Source: Sphagnum magellanicum
Taxonomy: Eukaryota; Streptophyta; Sphagnopsida; Sphagnales; Sphagnaceae
Direction: 5' to 3'
Assembly (NCBI GenBank): GCA_021904315.1
Contig: CM038921.1
Coordinates: forward strand, 10,694,146 to 10,758,145
DNA: 64,000 nucleotides
Shown here: positions 1 through 11,949 of the stretch, piece by piece
How positions within the stretch are numbered: position 1 is the first letter of the stretch
Layout of the letters: every line of letters starts with the position of its first letter
Notes under the pieces: model-generated
What the model was told of the DNA's origin: nothing
Seen by the model: only the letters and a program-made list of their open reading frames with translations
Database searches by the model: none
Position numbers and translations under genes: made by a program

Positions 1-59
1 TAACAAAAGCAACTGAAGATCTAAATGTTAAATTGTTTTACCCTAGTATAGTACATAAG

Positions 60-253
60 GGCAGCTTCAACACTTATCTGTTGAATAATTAATTAATTTT
101 GAACATTCCATGTCAAAGAATGGAATATTCCCTTCTTCATCTTTCGCAAGATTCTCTATTTTCCCTTAACAATTTTCTTTTTTTTTCTTCGAACAAATAA
201 TAGTTGAAAATTTTAACATTTTCACAAAAATATAATTAGTGTTGAAGCTGCCC
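60..253. mobile_element. MITE-like element with GGGCAGCTTCAACAC ends
   Basis: An AT-rich segment of about 194 bp is bounded by matching inverted ends. The left end reads GGGCAGCTTCAACACTTAT, and the right end, reverse-complemented, reads GGGCAGCTTCAACACTAAT. There is no coding capacity. This is the usual layout of a non-autonomous DNA transposon (MITE). I see no clear target-site duplication. Solo ends of the same type recur near 43.5 kb and 43.8 kb, so it is a family rather than a chance palindrome. The superfamily is unknown. Confidence 0.6.
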
Positions 254-704
254 AAGCTACCACGATGTGTATGTGCTTTCCAAGTGATGGCCCAAGTCTG
301 TTTAGAACTTGATGTATATAATAAGTTAGACACCGAACAAGTTAGGTTGTTAGGATTCCTTTCCCCTCTCCTAATCCACCAAGTCATTACTACTACCACC
401 AAAACAACAAAGGGGACAAAAAAAAAATTGGAAAAGAATGAGTGTGTGAGGAATTATTTGTGGAGGTTTGCCTTCGGTGGTAGTAGTATGATGTTTTTTT
501 TATGAAATTCTCCAAGATGAGTGAACGATTCCAAAGACTTTATAACTTCCTACCTTGTGATACCACTTTTATTCGGAAAGGATGTTGTTAAGGAAGAGGG
601 ATAGTGACCTTTTGATTGTGGTTCTTGTTTTGTTGGATGTTTTATGAAATTTCCTCAAATTTTCCTCAATGAATGATATAAATCCCCAAAATAGTAGTAA
701 CTTT

Positions 705-1009
705 GAGCATCTCCAGCATATTTTGGATGAATATTATTAGTAAAAACTTGTCTCCCAGGCTCAGTAATAAACTGGTTCTGACTCAGAATTTTTGCTCAAT
801 ATGCTGAGGCTGGCAAGCACATTCTAAGACCTGCTCCTGATAGGTCAGATGTATTGATTGGTCCAAGTCGTTTGTTATTAATAAGTTCTAAGCTTTTGAG
901 TATCTCAAGTACATGTTCATGAGTGGGGCTGGGAATCAGTACATCAGAAATCTTGGATGGGAAAAACACTCTTGCATGCTCAAACATGGAGCATGCGTGG
1001 AGCTGTTCT
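705..1009. mobile_element. MITE-like element 1, GAGCATCTCCAGC family (degenerate)
   Basis: The segment begins GAGCATCTCCAGC and shares an internal block (GATTGGTCCAAGTCG, near 857) with the neighbouring element at 1012-1398, which has GATTGGTCCAGGTGG. The right end is weakly inverted relative to the left (GCATGCGTGGAGCTGTTC). I see no protein-coding potential. It is probably an older member of the same non-autonomous DNA transposon family as its neighbour. The exact right boundary is uncertain. Confidence 0.45.
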
Positions 1010-1011
1010 TA

Positions 1012-1398
1012 GAGCATCTCCAGCGGTGCTCGGTGTGTGTGATCCTGCACGGTAAATTTGGAAAATAGGATGAAGAAAATCCAACATATGCAGGTTTGGC
1101 TCAGGAAAATGATTTTGGCTCAGCATAATTGTCCGGGTTGCCGTGGTTGGTAAAAGGTGCAGCAGTGTTGTGCACATGCAGAAAAGAGTGTAATAAATAT
1201 GATCTAGCTGCTGGCTACTCAGTGTTTCTAATTGGCCCATCTAATGATTGGTCCAGGTGGTTTGCTATTACTAGTTTCCCACCTTTGTGCTGTCCCAGTT
1301 TAAGTTTTATCAGTGGAGTTGCAAAAGAGTACATAACTAAACTTGGATGTGAAAAATATGTTCGCAGGATCACATATTGAGCACCGCTGGATATGCTC
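1012..1398. mobile_element. MITE-like element 2, GAGCATCTCCAGC family (clear TIRs)
   Basis: This 387-bp element has inverted termini of about 35 bp. The left end starts GAGCATCTCCAGCGGTGCTC and the right end, read in reverse complement, starts GAGCATATCCAGCGGTGCTC. Both continue into a shared GTGATCCTGC block. Flanking trinucleotides are TTA on the left and GTA on the right, one base off a TWA-type duplication. That would fit a PIF/Harbinger (Tourist-like) MITE but does not prove it. It is non-coding. Confidence 0.7.
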
Positions 1399-1473
1399 GT
1401 ATTACATCAGCATGGTATGATACTACTTTTTCCATCAAATTGTTAAATTTTGATAAACATTTCTGCTAGCTAA

Positions 1474-1705
1474 GAGCATGCCAATGGGGCTCAGTATGTG
1501 ACCCTGCCAAAATATTTCTGACATCCAAGTTTAGTTATTTACTTTTTTTCAACCTCACACATAAAGCCAAAATTGAGACTCCAAATGGACAGGAGACTCC
1601 AAATAGCAAAACACCTGGACAAATCATTATGATTAACTGATCTAAAATAGGGATCAGCAACCTCATATTTATTCATATTTATTACACTCTTCTCTGACAG
1701 TTATT
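1474..1705. mobile_element. Truncated MITE copy 3, GAGCATCTCCAGC family
   Basis: This stretch begins GAGCATGCCAATGGGGCTC and then follows the reverse complement of element 2 closely, including the blocks ACATCCAAGTTTAGTTAT and ATATTTATTACACTCTTC. Similarity stops near 1705, so the copy lacks its second terminus. Three family members lie within about 1 kb, either from nested insertion or local duplication. Confidence 0.55.
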
Positions 1706-2730
1706 AAGCTCTGCTACGCCTTATAGGGTACAGAGGCCAGTCATAGTACACTTAAAAACACAGAGGAAATTAGTGATCTCATGCAACCTCAGTTGCCTCT
1801 CAGGTCCAAAGATGGATTATAGTGGAGGTCTCTGCACACCTAGTGTGCATTAGATCATGCAATTTGGATTTCAGACCCAAAAGTTATCGGCTCGACCTTA
1901 TTGCTAAAAAAATTTTAAATAGTCAAACATGAGGCTTACCTTAGTTCAAACATTGCACATCCTATCAATGAACATTGTAATACTGACACTTGTCACAAAT
2001 CTTGCTTACCACCAAATATTAACATTCTCAAATGAATCGCACACATTGAAAAAATCATACACTTTTGTTCAAGGGCCGAGATTGAAACCTTAAAAAGAGC
2101 AAAAATTTGTTTGTTGATCAAACCCTAAAGGTTTGTCAAACCTTCACTAAGGCACCACTCTCCTACATGGCACCACTCTAGAACCCTAAACCCTCTCCCC
2201 TATCTTCTCTTCTTTCCCCACCCCCAACTTTGACTTTCTTTCTCTTGTTTCCTGCTTGCAAGTTTGAACGCTTTCTTTTGCAAAGTTCTTCTAGCTATGG
2301 TGATTCACTTTCGTGGAGTTCTCAAGGCAATTGCTCGTGGTTTTGCTTACTACTTTTGTGTGGTGAAGGTACATCACCTTTGATTGATGCTCCTTACACA
2401 AGGTCTTTTATGTGTGCGTGCAGGTGGTGGAGCTCATTGAGGAATCTAGCCACATTTTTTGTGTGCAAGTGATGGCCTTCATCAAGGTGCCTTGTTTTTT
2501 ATTGAACAAGGACTTCTCTTGAATGCATATGTGCTTCATGTTGTGCTTTTGTTGCGGGTGTGTTGTTACGTTTATGTTCCAAGTGTACTTCTTGAGTTGT
2601 TTTTGTGTTGTTCTCAAGTTGTTTTTCCATTCATGAACTTCCTAGACTTGTGTTGCTCTTCAATTTTTGACCCTCTTATGTTATTCCTCAACTCTTGACC
2701 TTCTTGCACTACCCCTCAACTCTTCTCTCT
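1706..2730. other. Intergenic stretch, no gene recognised
   Basis: I see AT-rich sequence that becomes C/T-rich after about 2160. Short open frames near 2230-2700 have no recognisable family signature and no consistent splice signals. Nothing here supports a gene. Confidence 0.5.
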
Positions 2731-3215
2731 CCTTTGTTCATTTGCAGTAGTTTTGTTGTTCTTTTTTTTTCACCTTTGTTCATTCGTAGTAGTAAATGTT
2801 GCTCCTCTTCTTTCTCCTTTATTCATTCGCAATAATAACTATTGTTCCTCTTTTCTCTCCTTTGTCCATTCTCACCAACAGCTATTGGTGCTCCTCTTTT
2901 GTGTCCTTTGTTCATTCTTATCAGTAACTACTAATGTTCTTCGTCTTTTTCCTTTATTCTCTTTCATTCATTCATTCTCACTAGCAATTGTTATTGCTTT
3001 TATTTTTTGTCCTTTGTTCATTCTCACCAACAAATGTTTTTTTTTCTTTTATCTTCTTTGTTCAATTTCACTGGTAGTTATTGTTGTTCTTTTTTTTTTA
3101 ATTTGTTCATTTTCACTAGTAGCTACTACCCCCCTTCTCTTTCCTCTTATTCATCCTTTACAATTGTTTTTTTCCTCTTGTTCATTTTTAACAACGTTGT
3201 TGTTGTTGTTGTTCC
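2731..3215. repeat. CT-rich minisatellite, unit about 44 bp, roughly 10-11 copies
   Basis: The motif CCTTTGTTCATTC-(T/C)CA-(C/A)(T/C)AGTAACT followed by TTGTTGTTCCTCTTTTCT recurs every 42-48 bp. Unit starts are recognisable at 2731 and about 2773, 2816, 2859 and 2905, and on to about 3180. Copies differ by substitutions and small length changes. The long open frame across it (2753-3364) is an artefact of the pyrimidine-rich repeat and has the composition of the repeat, not of a protein. Confidence 0.75.
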
Positions 3216-4049
3216 TAATCCTGTTGGTCATCTTTAATCCAACACCTTATTGTTCTTTGTCATGTAATTATATATCATTGAACATTAAACCCCCCCCCTC
3301 CCACCTTTCTAACTTCAATTATGTGTATAAAGTCCTTTTAAGGATATTGCAACTTCTTTTCTAACTTGCATTTAGCCCTTGCTCACTATTGGGCTTATTT
3401 CTATGCCTCCATTGTTGAAGCAAGGTTCACACCCTTGTATCCAAGAAGGCGAACTTGCATACCCACCTTGAAATTGTAATGAAATTTGTTTTTTGCCTCT
3501 CTAACTACTAAGGATGACCAAGCAACAATGAAATTGGCTTGTTGTTTTGCAAAATTCCCTTTTAACCAATCTTTCAATTGGAATCAATGTTGTAAATTTT
3601 TTTCATGCTTGCTTGTCTTGCCTTTCCTTCCTTTTGTTTTTTTCAATTTGTTTTATTGCCTCCCTATCCATTACCTTTTGTTGTATAATGTTCAAATTTT
3701 TTTTTGAAATCATAACATGGCTTTGAAGATAATCCACTAATGGGTTTTCTTCCATTGGTGCTTTCTTGTAAGCAAATGTGGCAATGACAACAAATTGTGA
3801 CAACGATGTGTCAATGCCTTTTGAGTTGAATTTTTTGGATTTTGAAATTCTACAACATCCAATGAAAATTGTTCCAAATTTTCAACCATATTCTTTAATT
3901 CTATTACAAATGCATGGTTAGTGATTATAGGAATCTTAAGCATGTTCACGTAATACCTATGTTGATCTTCAAATAGACTATCGATTGTAATTTTTGTTGT
4001 TAAACTTATGTTGACGAGTTCTTTTACAATTGCATGTCCTATCCATTGC

Positions 4050-5010
4050 TAATCACAATCATCTTCATTTGAATGGTAACCATCATCATCTTCTTCCTTG
4101 GTGTGATTCACCAATGTGTATAAAATATTAGGACTAATATTTTCATCCATGGCCCTAGGGTTAAATGGCCAAATCCTTGTACCTTTGAATCCTAACATGA
4201 TATTTCTTATAAATGTATGGTCTAAAACTTTGTTTACTTACCCTACCAAGGCTTTCTTATTTGGTTTAATGTAAGTCCTATTAAACATTGTTGTTTTTCT
4301 TTCCATTTTAAAAGAAATATTAAAAGGTTTGAAACAAGCCACATCCAAAGGTTAAAGTGCATGTGAAGGTAAAATAATCATATCCAACCCAAATTATTTA
4401 ATTTGTTCAATTGCCTCAAAGGTGACACGGGATCCATGCCCATCCAAAATAAACAAATGCCTATTGGTTAAAGACATTCCACTTAATATCAACCTCCTAA
4501 AAAAAAGACAAAAAATCCCTAAAAAGGTAAGTAATCATCCATGCTATTGATTGCATAGCCATACAAGTTTTTAGTTTGTAGAATTTTATGTAGTCATCAC
4601 ATATACTTTCTCCTTTGAATATATATAGAACCTTGGTAGTGTTGTTCATGTTGCATTAACAACATAATCAAGTCAACCATTCCCTGGACTTGGGTACAAT
4701 GATGTACACCTAATGTGAACCTTGTTTTGTTAGAATCCTTGTTCTTAATTATCTTCTTGCTTGGATGCATGTTTCATCAAAATTCCAAATGTGATCTATA
4801 ACATAATTATGTTTGTTGTAAAAAGACTATAAATTTTGGTAAAAACTATGGTAGGATTAAGTTGCCAATCCTTGTGTTTGACTAATATCTCGTCCTTTAG
4901 TTTGATGAATGTTGAGCTTAGGATGTCTTTGCTTGAACTAGTACCACCAAGAGGTCCTTAGTACTCTTCCAATAAAAGGTGTTGGCCTTGTTTGAATGAG
5001 GTCTACAACT
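4050..5010 (-). pseudogene. Pogo/Tigger-type (DDE_1) transposase relic
   Basis: Reading the minus strand in drifting frames gives recognisable DDE_1 transposase blocks in the correct order. They are a KQRHPKLNIHQTKGRDIS-like DNA-binding linker (about 4880-4960), IWNFDET with the first catalytic Asp (about 4760-4796), LFILDGHGSRVTFEAIEQ with the second catalytic Asp (about 4400-4455), LPSHAL-PLDVACFKPF (about 4330-4385) and GFKGTRIWPFNPRAMDE near the C-terminus (about 4140-4200). Several stop codons and frame changes interrupt it, so it is dead. The family is a cut-and-paste Tc1/mariner-pogo transposase. Terminal repeats were not found. Confidence 0.8.
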
Positions 5011-6342
5011 TTCATTTTTAGATGTTGGAAGTTGATTAACACCCCAACTTCCTGCATAAACTAAACCAAAGCAAACACAACTTAATTTTTTTCTAATGTT
5101 AACATTCTTATTGGTCCAAGTTTCCTAGATTTTGTTTTCCCATATAAGTGATTAGACAACGAAATAAGAGGTATGTTCTAATGCGTATTGGCCTTCCTCA
5201 ATGAAGTTGTCCCATTTTCAATTGCATCCATGGCTTCCTCCAATGCTTCATTGGTCCATTTGCCTCTAGTGATCAAAGGATTGCATTTATTATTATTTTT
5301 TTGTTTCTTATTGGTCCCTATTCAAAAGATGGTGGGATATTCTCCTTGTTTTGCCTTGGCTAGTCTTGCAATCCACCACACTTCCTATGAAGCACATTCA
5401 ACATCATTATCTACATCCCCTTGGCCCCTACTTCCAACGTGTTGGTGGTGTGTTATCTAGCCTTACAAAAGGTACAAACTTGAATTTTTCATATTTTGCC
5501 CTGCTCTCCAAAAAGTATGACAAGTTAGGGTATGTCTAAAATGGATGTCTCTAATTAGTAGGAAGAAGTTATTAATGCATGGAATTGTTAAAAGTCATCC
5601 CAAACTAAGTTTTGGTCTATTATTTTTATGTAAACGGTAGGTATGTACAACAAAATATGATTTCTTTGAATTGGATAAAATTTACCTCTCTTATGACTAC
5701 TTAAATTGTATTTACAAACTATGGAACTTTGCATTCAATGATACTATAAAAACTTCTTAAACTTTCGATTATAAAGCTAATATATTGCAACCTTTCCTAG
5801 CTATCCCTCTACGTTCATCCCTAAATCTGGATTTTCTTTCTTCTTTGATAACATTAGGATTTGAAGTTTGATGTTCAAGTTTTTATAACTCTTCTTTGGC
5901 TAATTTGGTGTCTAGATTTTCCTACTCTATCTTTTATGGCTCCTCTTTGGCTATTTTAAAATGTTTTCATTGTTTTTGTTGATGTGCTAGGACTTGTGTT
6001 TATGTTCTATGACTTTCTACAATTCCTATGTTACTTGTCCTTTATTGATTTAGCCCATATGAGCTTTCAAAATGTTGATGAAAGATTTCAGATCTTTCAC
6101 TACTTGGAAGCTTTAACATGCTAAAAGAGTTTTGCTTGTGAATTTGAAAGATAGAATTTTATATCCAAACTTGCACCATAGCCTTGTGAATTTGGGCATG
6201 TTATTTTGGGTAGGAATGGGATGTGTTTGGACTTGAGGGAAAATTGGAAGCCTTTTTCTTATTAATGTGTAGTTATTGTTTTTCCATTAAATTCTTGTAA
6301 ACCTTAATCCTTGTTTATGGTCAGTTGTGTGCTATTTGAACC
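5011..6342. other. Intergenic AT-rich stretch
   Basis: I see no coherent gene, RNA or repeat here. Short open frames near 5190-5540 may be the N-terminal flank of the dead pogo transposon just upstream, but no motif supports that. Confidence 0.4.
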
Positions 6343-6791
6343 CCATCACCAAACTTGTTTTGCTCATTTTATTGTTCAATCCAATTACCTATCACCAAAC
6401 ACTCATTTCCACCCCAAACTTGGGGCCCTTATAATATTAGACCATTTTTTTCCCCATTACCAAGCATAAAAAGTAACCCCCATGTTCCCCTTTGCATAAT
6501 GAAAATCAACCCATGGCCCGTCACCAAACTAATCCCTTGTAAAATTATTCAAAACTTTTACAAATCTGCCCACCTAAACCCCTAATACCAAACACTAAAA
6601 TTTGATGTCTGGTCACCAATATGAAAAACCCGGAACAATAGTTTATAAAAACCCAGAACAATAGTTTTCTCAACCAAGCATTTGGTAATGGGCTAAAGAG
6701 ACAATGCCCCTAAGATTTTTTTGTGTTCTAACACAGGCCAGCTGCTGCACTACATGTCTGCTCAGTGACCAGCCTTTGTTTGGTGATGGGC
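6343..6791. repeat. Cluster of CCCATCACCAAAC-type repeats in both orientations
   Basis: The motif CCATCACCAAAC and close variants occur near 6345, 6384, 6455, 6519, 6585 and 6612. The inverted form, TTTGGTAATGGGC or GTTTGGTGATGGGCC, occurs at about 6669 and 6775. The direct copies are spaced about 40-70 bp apart. The outermost pair forms an inverted repeat around about 450 bp. This resembles the subterminal repeats of a DNA transposon, but I recognise no transposase. Confidence 0.5.
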
Positions 6792-6977
6792 CAGTTTACC
6801 AAACTAGCCTCAGCAAACTTTGCAAAAATGCTGGGCCAAAACTATTTTGCTGAGCCAGACCAGCATGTTTTGACTTTTCTTCATCCAATTTCAATGTGGA
6901 GGGTCACATACTGAGTTGCTCTAAAGGCTGGCATTACTAAGAAGCTCTTCTGTATCTCATAGTTGGTAACCAAGGGA

Positions 6978-7002
6978 TTACAGTAGGGTTTAGGGTTTAG
7001 GG
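6978..7002 (+). repeat. Interstitial telomere-type repeat (TTTAGGG)
   Basis: Three consecutive near-perfect TTTAGGG units (GTTTAGGGTTTAGGG context) match the common plant telomere repeat. Other two-unit copies occur at about 30108, 31731, 43426, 51711 and 59506 in this window. Confidence 0.75.
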
Positions 7003-7574
7003 TTCTACTGGCAAACAACATCCAACAAGGTTTTGTATTTGAAAGATATGGGCAAGTTTCATGGATGCTGATGGAACACCCAGTTATGTACATCAAGCAC
7101 ACAACATCCTTTCTTGAGCATATATACATCTTATTACATTCCATGTCATGAATGCAGGGTTTGTGTCAGTGTTGGATGAGGTACATATCTTATTTACTTC
7201 CCAGTGCTACAAATTGTGTTCCTCATGCCTCTTTCATAGGACTAGGGTTGTGGATGTGCAGCTCAAAAAGGGTGGATTGAGTTCTGAATTCCAAACCAAT
7301 AACACAAATCTTAGCTTGAGTGAGAACTTTTTCCAGCCCAAATCCATTTTCATCTAAGACCCAAAGACCCAACATGTGCATCATGAAGCACTATTGCACT
7401 ATGTCTGGTAATTGTCTTATATCCTTGTCCAAAAGAAGCATGCAAAAATGCTTGTTATGCACTTTATATTAAAGCTAGATGATGTAAGAGCATCTCCAAC
7501 AATGCATTATATTAGAGGGCAGCATCACAATTCTATCACATCCAAATTTAGTGTTAAATATTTGTCAACCAATC

Positions 7575-7816
7575 GTAAGTACCATAGTCCCTCGGTTGGT
7601 TAGGCACTAATTTATTATTTTTCAAATTGTCAAAAATTCTGAAAAATATTTATTTGTCATGTAAAAAATCTGAAAGAAAGACTCAAGCAAACTAACTTCA
7701 TTATTTAGTATAGTACATAATTGTAATTTTTTTTGTTATTTTTACTGCCAAAATTAAATTTTATAAAATAATAAAATTTTAGCACCTTGCTGCCGAACCA
7801 GCCCAGGTACTATGGT
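7575..7816. mobile_element. MITE, GTACCATAGTAC family, copy A
   Basis: This AT-rich segment of about 242 bp has inverted ends. The left end is GTACCATAGTCCCTCGGTTG and the right end, reverse-complemented, is GTACCATAGTACCTGGGCTG. Both lead into a GGTTCGGCA/GGTTAGGCA block and then TTATTATTTT. It is non-coding. Similar termini bound segments at 48705-48894 and 49588-49918. Confidence 0.65.
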
Positions 7817-8454
7817 AGTTGATTTGTTTTAGAATCTTTTGACATTTACGGAATATGCACACAGCACAGCATTTCGTACTGAGTTTCAGCATTTCATACT
7901 GAGATTTAATAAAATTTCCTTACTTTACGGATACCACTGAAAGAGGGGTTAGGGGGTGAAAGGAGGCCCAAAGACAGGGTGAAAACACGGTGACTTTACT
8001 GATATCTCTGATGAATCAAGTTCGATCCAAAATTTTATGCCCAAATCTTAAACCAATAAATACTTTCTTCCCTACGGGGCAGAGTCAATAAACTCACCAA
8101 TCCAGATAGGAAATGAAAGTACAAACATGAGACAACCTGTGTCCAAGTTGAATTGCTACAAGTCTAATGTGGAAAGAACATTAGAGATGCCTTCTATCTA
8201 AGGCAAAGCAGGATAGAGAGAAACTTCCAAAAACCTAAGCCAGATCTGAGAGATTCTGATGACCCCATATGCCTACCCTGAAAGGTAATCCTTGAGGTCA
8301 TCAAATCATTTGCTATGTTCAAGTGTTGGTGTAGGGTCAAGCAAGGCAAGGCAAGGCAAGAAGGGGGGAGCATTCATTCCATAGGGCCTTTTTAAATCAT
8401 GTACTTGTTTTTTTAATGTTGTGGAAGGGCAGATTGATGATGGGGTTACTTAGG

Positions 8455-8640
8455 AATTTTGCTGATGTAGCCTCTGTGGTGATCATTCTGAGGAAGACAT
8501 AGAAAAAATTGATGACCTTCAGTAGGAAGATTTAGCCAAATCTGGCTATAAACCAGCTATGAAATGCAAATTTTTTAAAATCAATATTCAGTATTTGTGG
8601 CTACACATAATTGACTAAAACAATCTGGCAATTTTTTTCA
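8455..8640 (+). repeat. Dispersed repeat with TAGCCAAATTTGGCTA palindrome, copy 1
   Basis: The copy runs from AATTTTGCTGATGTAGCC through AGGAAGATTTAGCCAAATC and on to AATCTGGCAATTTTTTTCA. It is homologous along its length to 55005-55200 and partly to 61275-61337 (reverse orientation). The central 16-mer palindrome has one mismatch here (8533-8548). Confidence 0.6.
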
Positions 8641-10850
8641 TGGCATTTCTATTGCCTTGCACATCTAATTTTACTTGTTTGGAAATTTTCAAGGAAACCC
8701 AACTTCACAGCTCTTTGTTGGTACATCTTGTTGAAGGATATAACATATATATATATATGACAATACGACATCTATGCTATGACAATAACAGTTATGGAGC
8801 TCACCCAATTATGTTGCTTGGCCTTCAATCCATGAATCATGGTGGATTGAGGTCTACAATTGGGTTCAAAGGGTATGATGGATGATTGAGGTGAATGATG
8901 ATGGATGGATTGGACTTGTTTGATCATATCAACAACTTGCAAGTTACCAACGGACTTTTAGAAATTTGAAAACCAAAAAAAGGAGAAAATGTTAATTGCA
9001 ATTATTGATCGGGCACCAACAACCCAACATGATTGGGATCCTTTTTTTCAAAGGAGTGGTGGTAACTAGAGTTTTGGTTTTTTTTCAATTTTTTGATGTT
9101 GCTCAAGTGGCAATCGTTCATAAGTTGATTTAATCAAATTTGGCAATAAGAAAATATGAATTTTTTTATAAAAAAAATACCATCCTTCTATATTTTTTGC
9201 TATTTGATTGAACTTAGGATAGAACTTGGTGATTTCTTTTACTAGATTTATTTTTTTGAAATGTGACAACTAAAAAATTCTTTAAAAAGCTTTAAAAATT
9301 GCCACTTGGTGAAATTTCACCCCCCCCCCCCCTCCCTCACCCCCCCAAAACACTAGTGTTAACCAAGGTTACAATTCTATTATATTTTAAATCAAAGAAT
9401 CACTTGTTATATATCCAATTGTATGAAAATATAACTGATTGGGATATTATTCTCTAAATAACCATCAACATTGAGATCCAATGAAGGTTGGTTTACTACA
9501 AGAATTGCCAAGTATAAAAACCCATTGGGAAGATCTTAAACCTAGGGTTGTAAATTCCATTTGGTTAATCTATACAAAATCATAATTCAAATTACTTTGA
9601 TTAGGGCTAGCATTAGAGTTCCATGCATGTATCAAAGATGAAGGTTCCAACTTACACATAATGATTTGATTGCTTTGAAAATTGTTGAAGTTGTGAATTT
9701 TTGACTTGGAATTACCCATTTTAAGGCAATGTTTTGGACATGTTTTTTTAAAAGCATGTCAATGTGCCACAATTGATGAGAAATTTTTTAGGGGAATAGG
9801 TAATGTTTTTATTGAATTTGCTTAAAAAGACTTTCAAAAATTCATTACGTGGATTGAGAAATCTAAGAAAGGTCAACAAGAGTGACTGAAGGCATGTATT
9901 TATTATAGCACACAACCATGTAAACTAAAACACCATAATCAAAATAAGGTGAGGAACCATTTTTCAAAAGAGTCTCATGTTTGGCCAAATACTCAACTAC
10001 CTTGATAGTTTCAACATTAATTATTTTCAATGTTTAAAATTTCACAATTTTTTTCAATTAAGAAAATTTGGTGAAGGAAAAGATTGAATATTCAAAAATA
10101 TTCAGTTTTCAAAATTAAAATTCCAAAATTATTTAATTAATTGATAGACACAAATGTATTATGATAATTTGATATATTATTCTTTTTTTATATTATGCTT
10201 TGGCTTCTTTTTTTTACTTTTTTCCCCAAAAAACTTTACAGGAAAAGGGGGCATTTAAGCTTGTCAAATTTTCCTTATTTTTTAACAAATTTGATAAATA
10301 GCTAACTTTCAGTAAAGATGTTTTTCTTCCTTAAAGAATGTGGACATGTCCAATTGGAATTGGATTTAAATTGTCACTTTCATGTTTCAAATGCCCAATG
10401 GATACTACACAATGAACTTTGGTGCGCCTTATCTAACACATTAACATTTTAAACGTTTTTTTGGGTTCAATGCCCTTAATAGAGTCTTGTTACCCCAACC
10501 AAGAATGTTAACTTATCTACCTATGTTGATTTTGGCATACCTACCATGAGAATATGTATCGAACATTTTGAAATGTAATTTACTTTCATATCTTACATAG
10601 TAATTAAAGGATCAAAATTTTATTTTTATTTGCAACTTTCACATACCATTTCAAGGCTATTTTCTAATTAGGCAAGGTGTTCACAAAATTTGTCTAGCTT
10701 ATGTCTACCTATGTGTGCAACTGCATAAGGTAATTTACATAATACGTCACTTCATGAAATGGTACTAATATTTTAAATGACATAAATATATGTTCCACCA
10801 AATACAATAATTAATGAGGTAATATTATTTGCAAATGTAATCATTTAAAA
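8641..10850. other. AT-rich intergenic stretch
   Basis: Nothing gene-like is visible. Features are limited to low-complexity tracts, including an ATATATATATATAT run near 8745 and a C-homopolymer run near 9320. Confidence 0.5.
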
Positions 10851-10867
10851 CACAATAAGACCATCTC

Positions 10868-11949
10868 TTGCCATTTGTTAACAATCTAACTCATCTAATA
10901 TATAGCCATATTGTTCACATTAGGTGGACCTTAGATAATTCAAATGATTGCATTTGGGGTGGCTATTTCTTCCTTTGTGATGCACCTTGCCTACACCTAA
11001 TTTTGTCAACCAAATATGGTGGGGAGTCAAATTCCTTGGGTGCAAATGACCTTGTGTAATTAGCATTAGTACAACTCTTGAAAAACAAAATATTTTTAAC
11101 TTCCTTGATGTTTCCTATGTTCTTTGTTTCAAACTCCAACTTTAATACTATGGTTTCATATTGGGTCATATCAAGTTGAAAAGTAAAAATTTCATTTAAT
11201 TTGAGAATGAAAAATAAATAAATTTTCATCCGATGGCAAACTATGATCAAACCTAGCCAACATGAAGCAATATTTATCTTGTTTCATTGTGACTATGTGG
11301 CCTATGTCATTAGCCCAATTGTGAACATGACCTTGTGATAGAACTCAATCATGAAAAAATATTTTAAATTTGAAACTAATTTCCAATCATACAAATTAGT
11401 GAGAATTGAATATCTCCCCCACCTTAAGTCTAAGATAAATAATTGCTTCCAAGAAATTCCACTCATCAAAAGGTTTCCAACAATATCAAAAAACTTGCCC
11501 CAATTTCCTTAAAATCTATAGTTGTTTGATTTTTTGGAATTTTTTGAAAAAAATGTTCAATATTCAATAACTTTTGAATTGTAGGTTTGAATAATGCCAG
11601 TCCCTTTGATGCACCCCCTACTCATCAAGGGCTTTTGTATGGTGAAGGGCACTATGATTTGGGAGATCCCAACATGACAAACAAAGAAAACTAACTAGCT
11701 ACCTTCCCTTATAAATAGATACATAGTTTGTTTAAAATCACATTGCACCGTATTGCATCTTAAAAATAAGGTTTGGTATTGAGCAAAGTTCATTTCTAAA
11801 ACTTCCATCTTGCATCCCACATATTTTATATTTGCATCAATTGGGCTTGTACCTTTCAAGCTAGCACAACAAAATTTAAGGAGTGTTTTGGCCACTCTAT
11901 GATTTACATCGATTAAGCAACGCTTTGCATTTTCACATTGAAAGTGCAA
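10868..11949 (-). other. Possible TE-derived coding remnant, family uncertain
   Basis: Two minus-strand open stretches, 11695-11949 and 10963-11250, have protein-like composition. The first includes IKYVGCKMEVLEMNF and FLRCNTVQCDF. This vaguely resembles the YYG..T..IEL.Y....V.LF.C pattern of the DUF4216 region carried by plant CACTA elements. The second contains SFAPKEFDSPPYLVDKI, which I do not recognise. The intervening sequence has stops. I treat it as a probable degenerate transposon remnant. Confidence 0.25.

Noticed and set aside
2753-3364. 203-codon open frame on the plus strand
   Set aside because: It lies almost entirely within the pyrimidine-rich 44-bp minisatellite. The predicted residues just mirror the repeat, with no domain or splice context.
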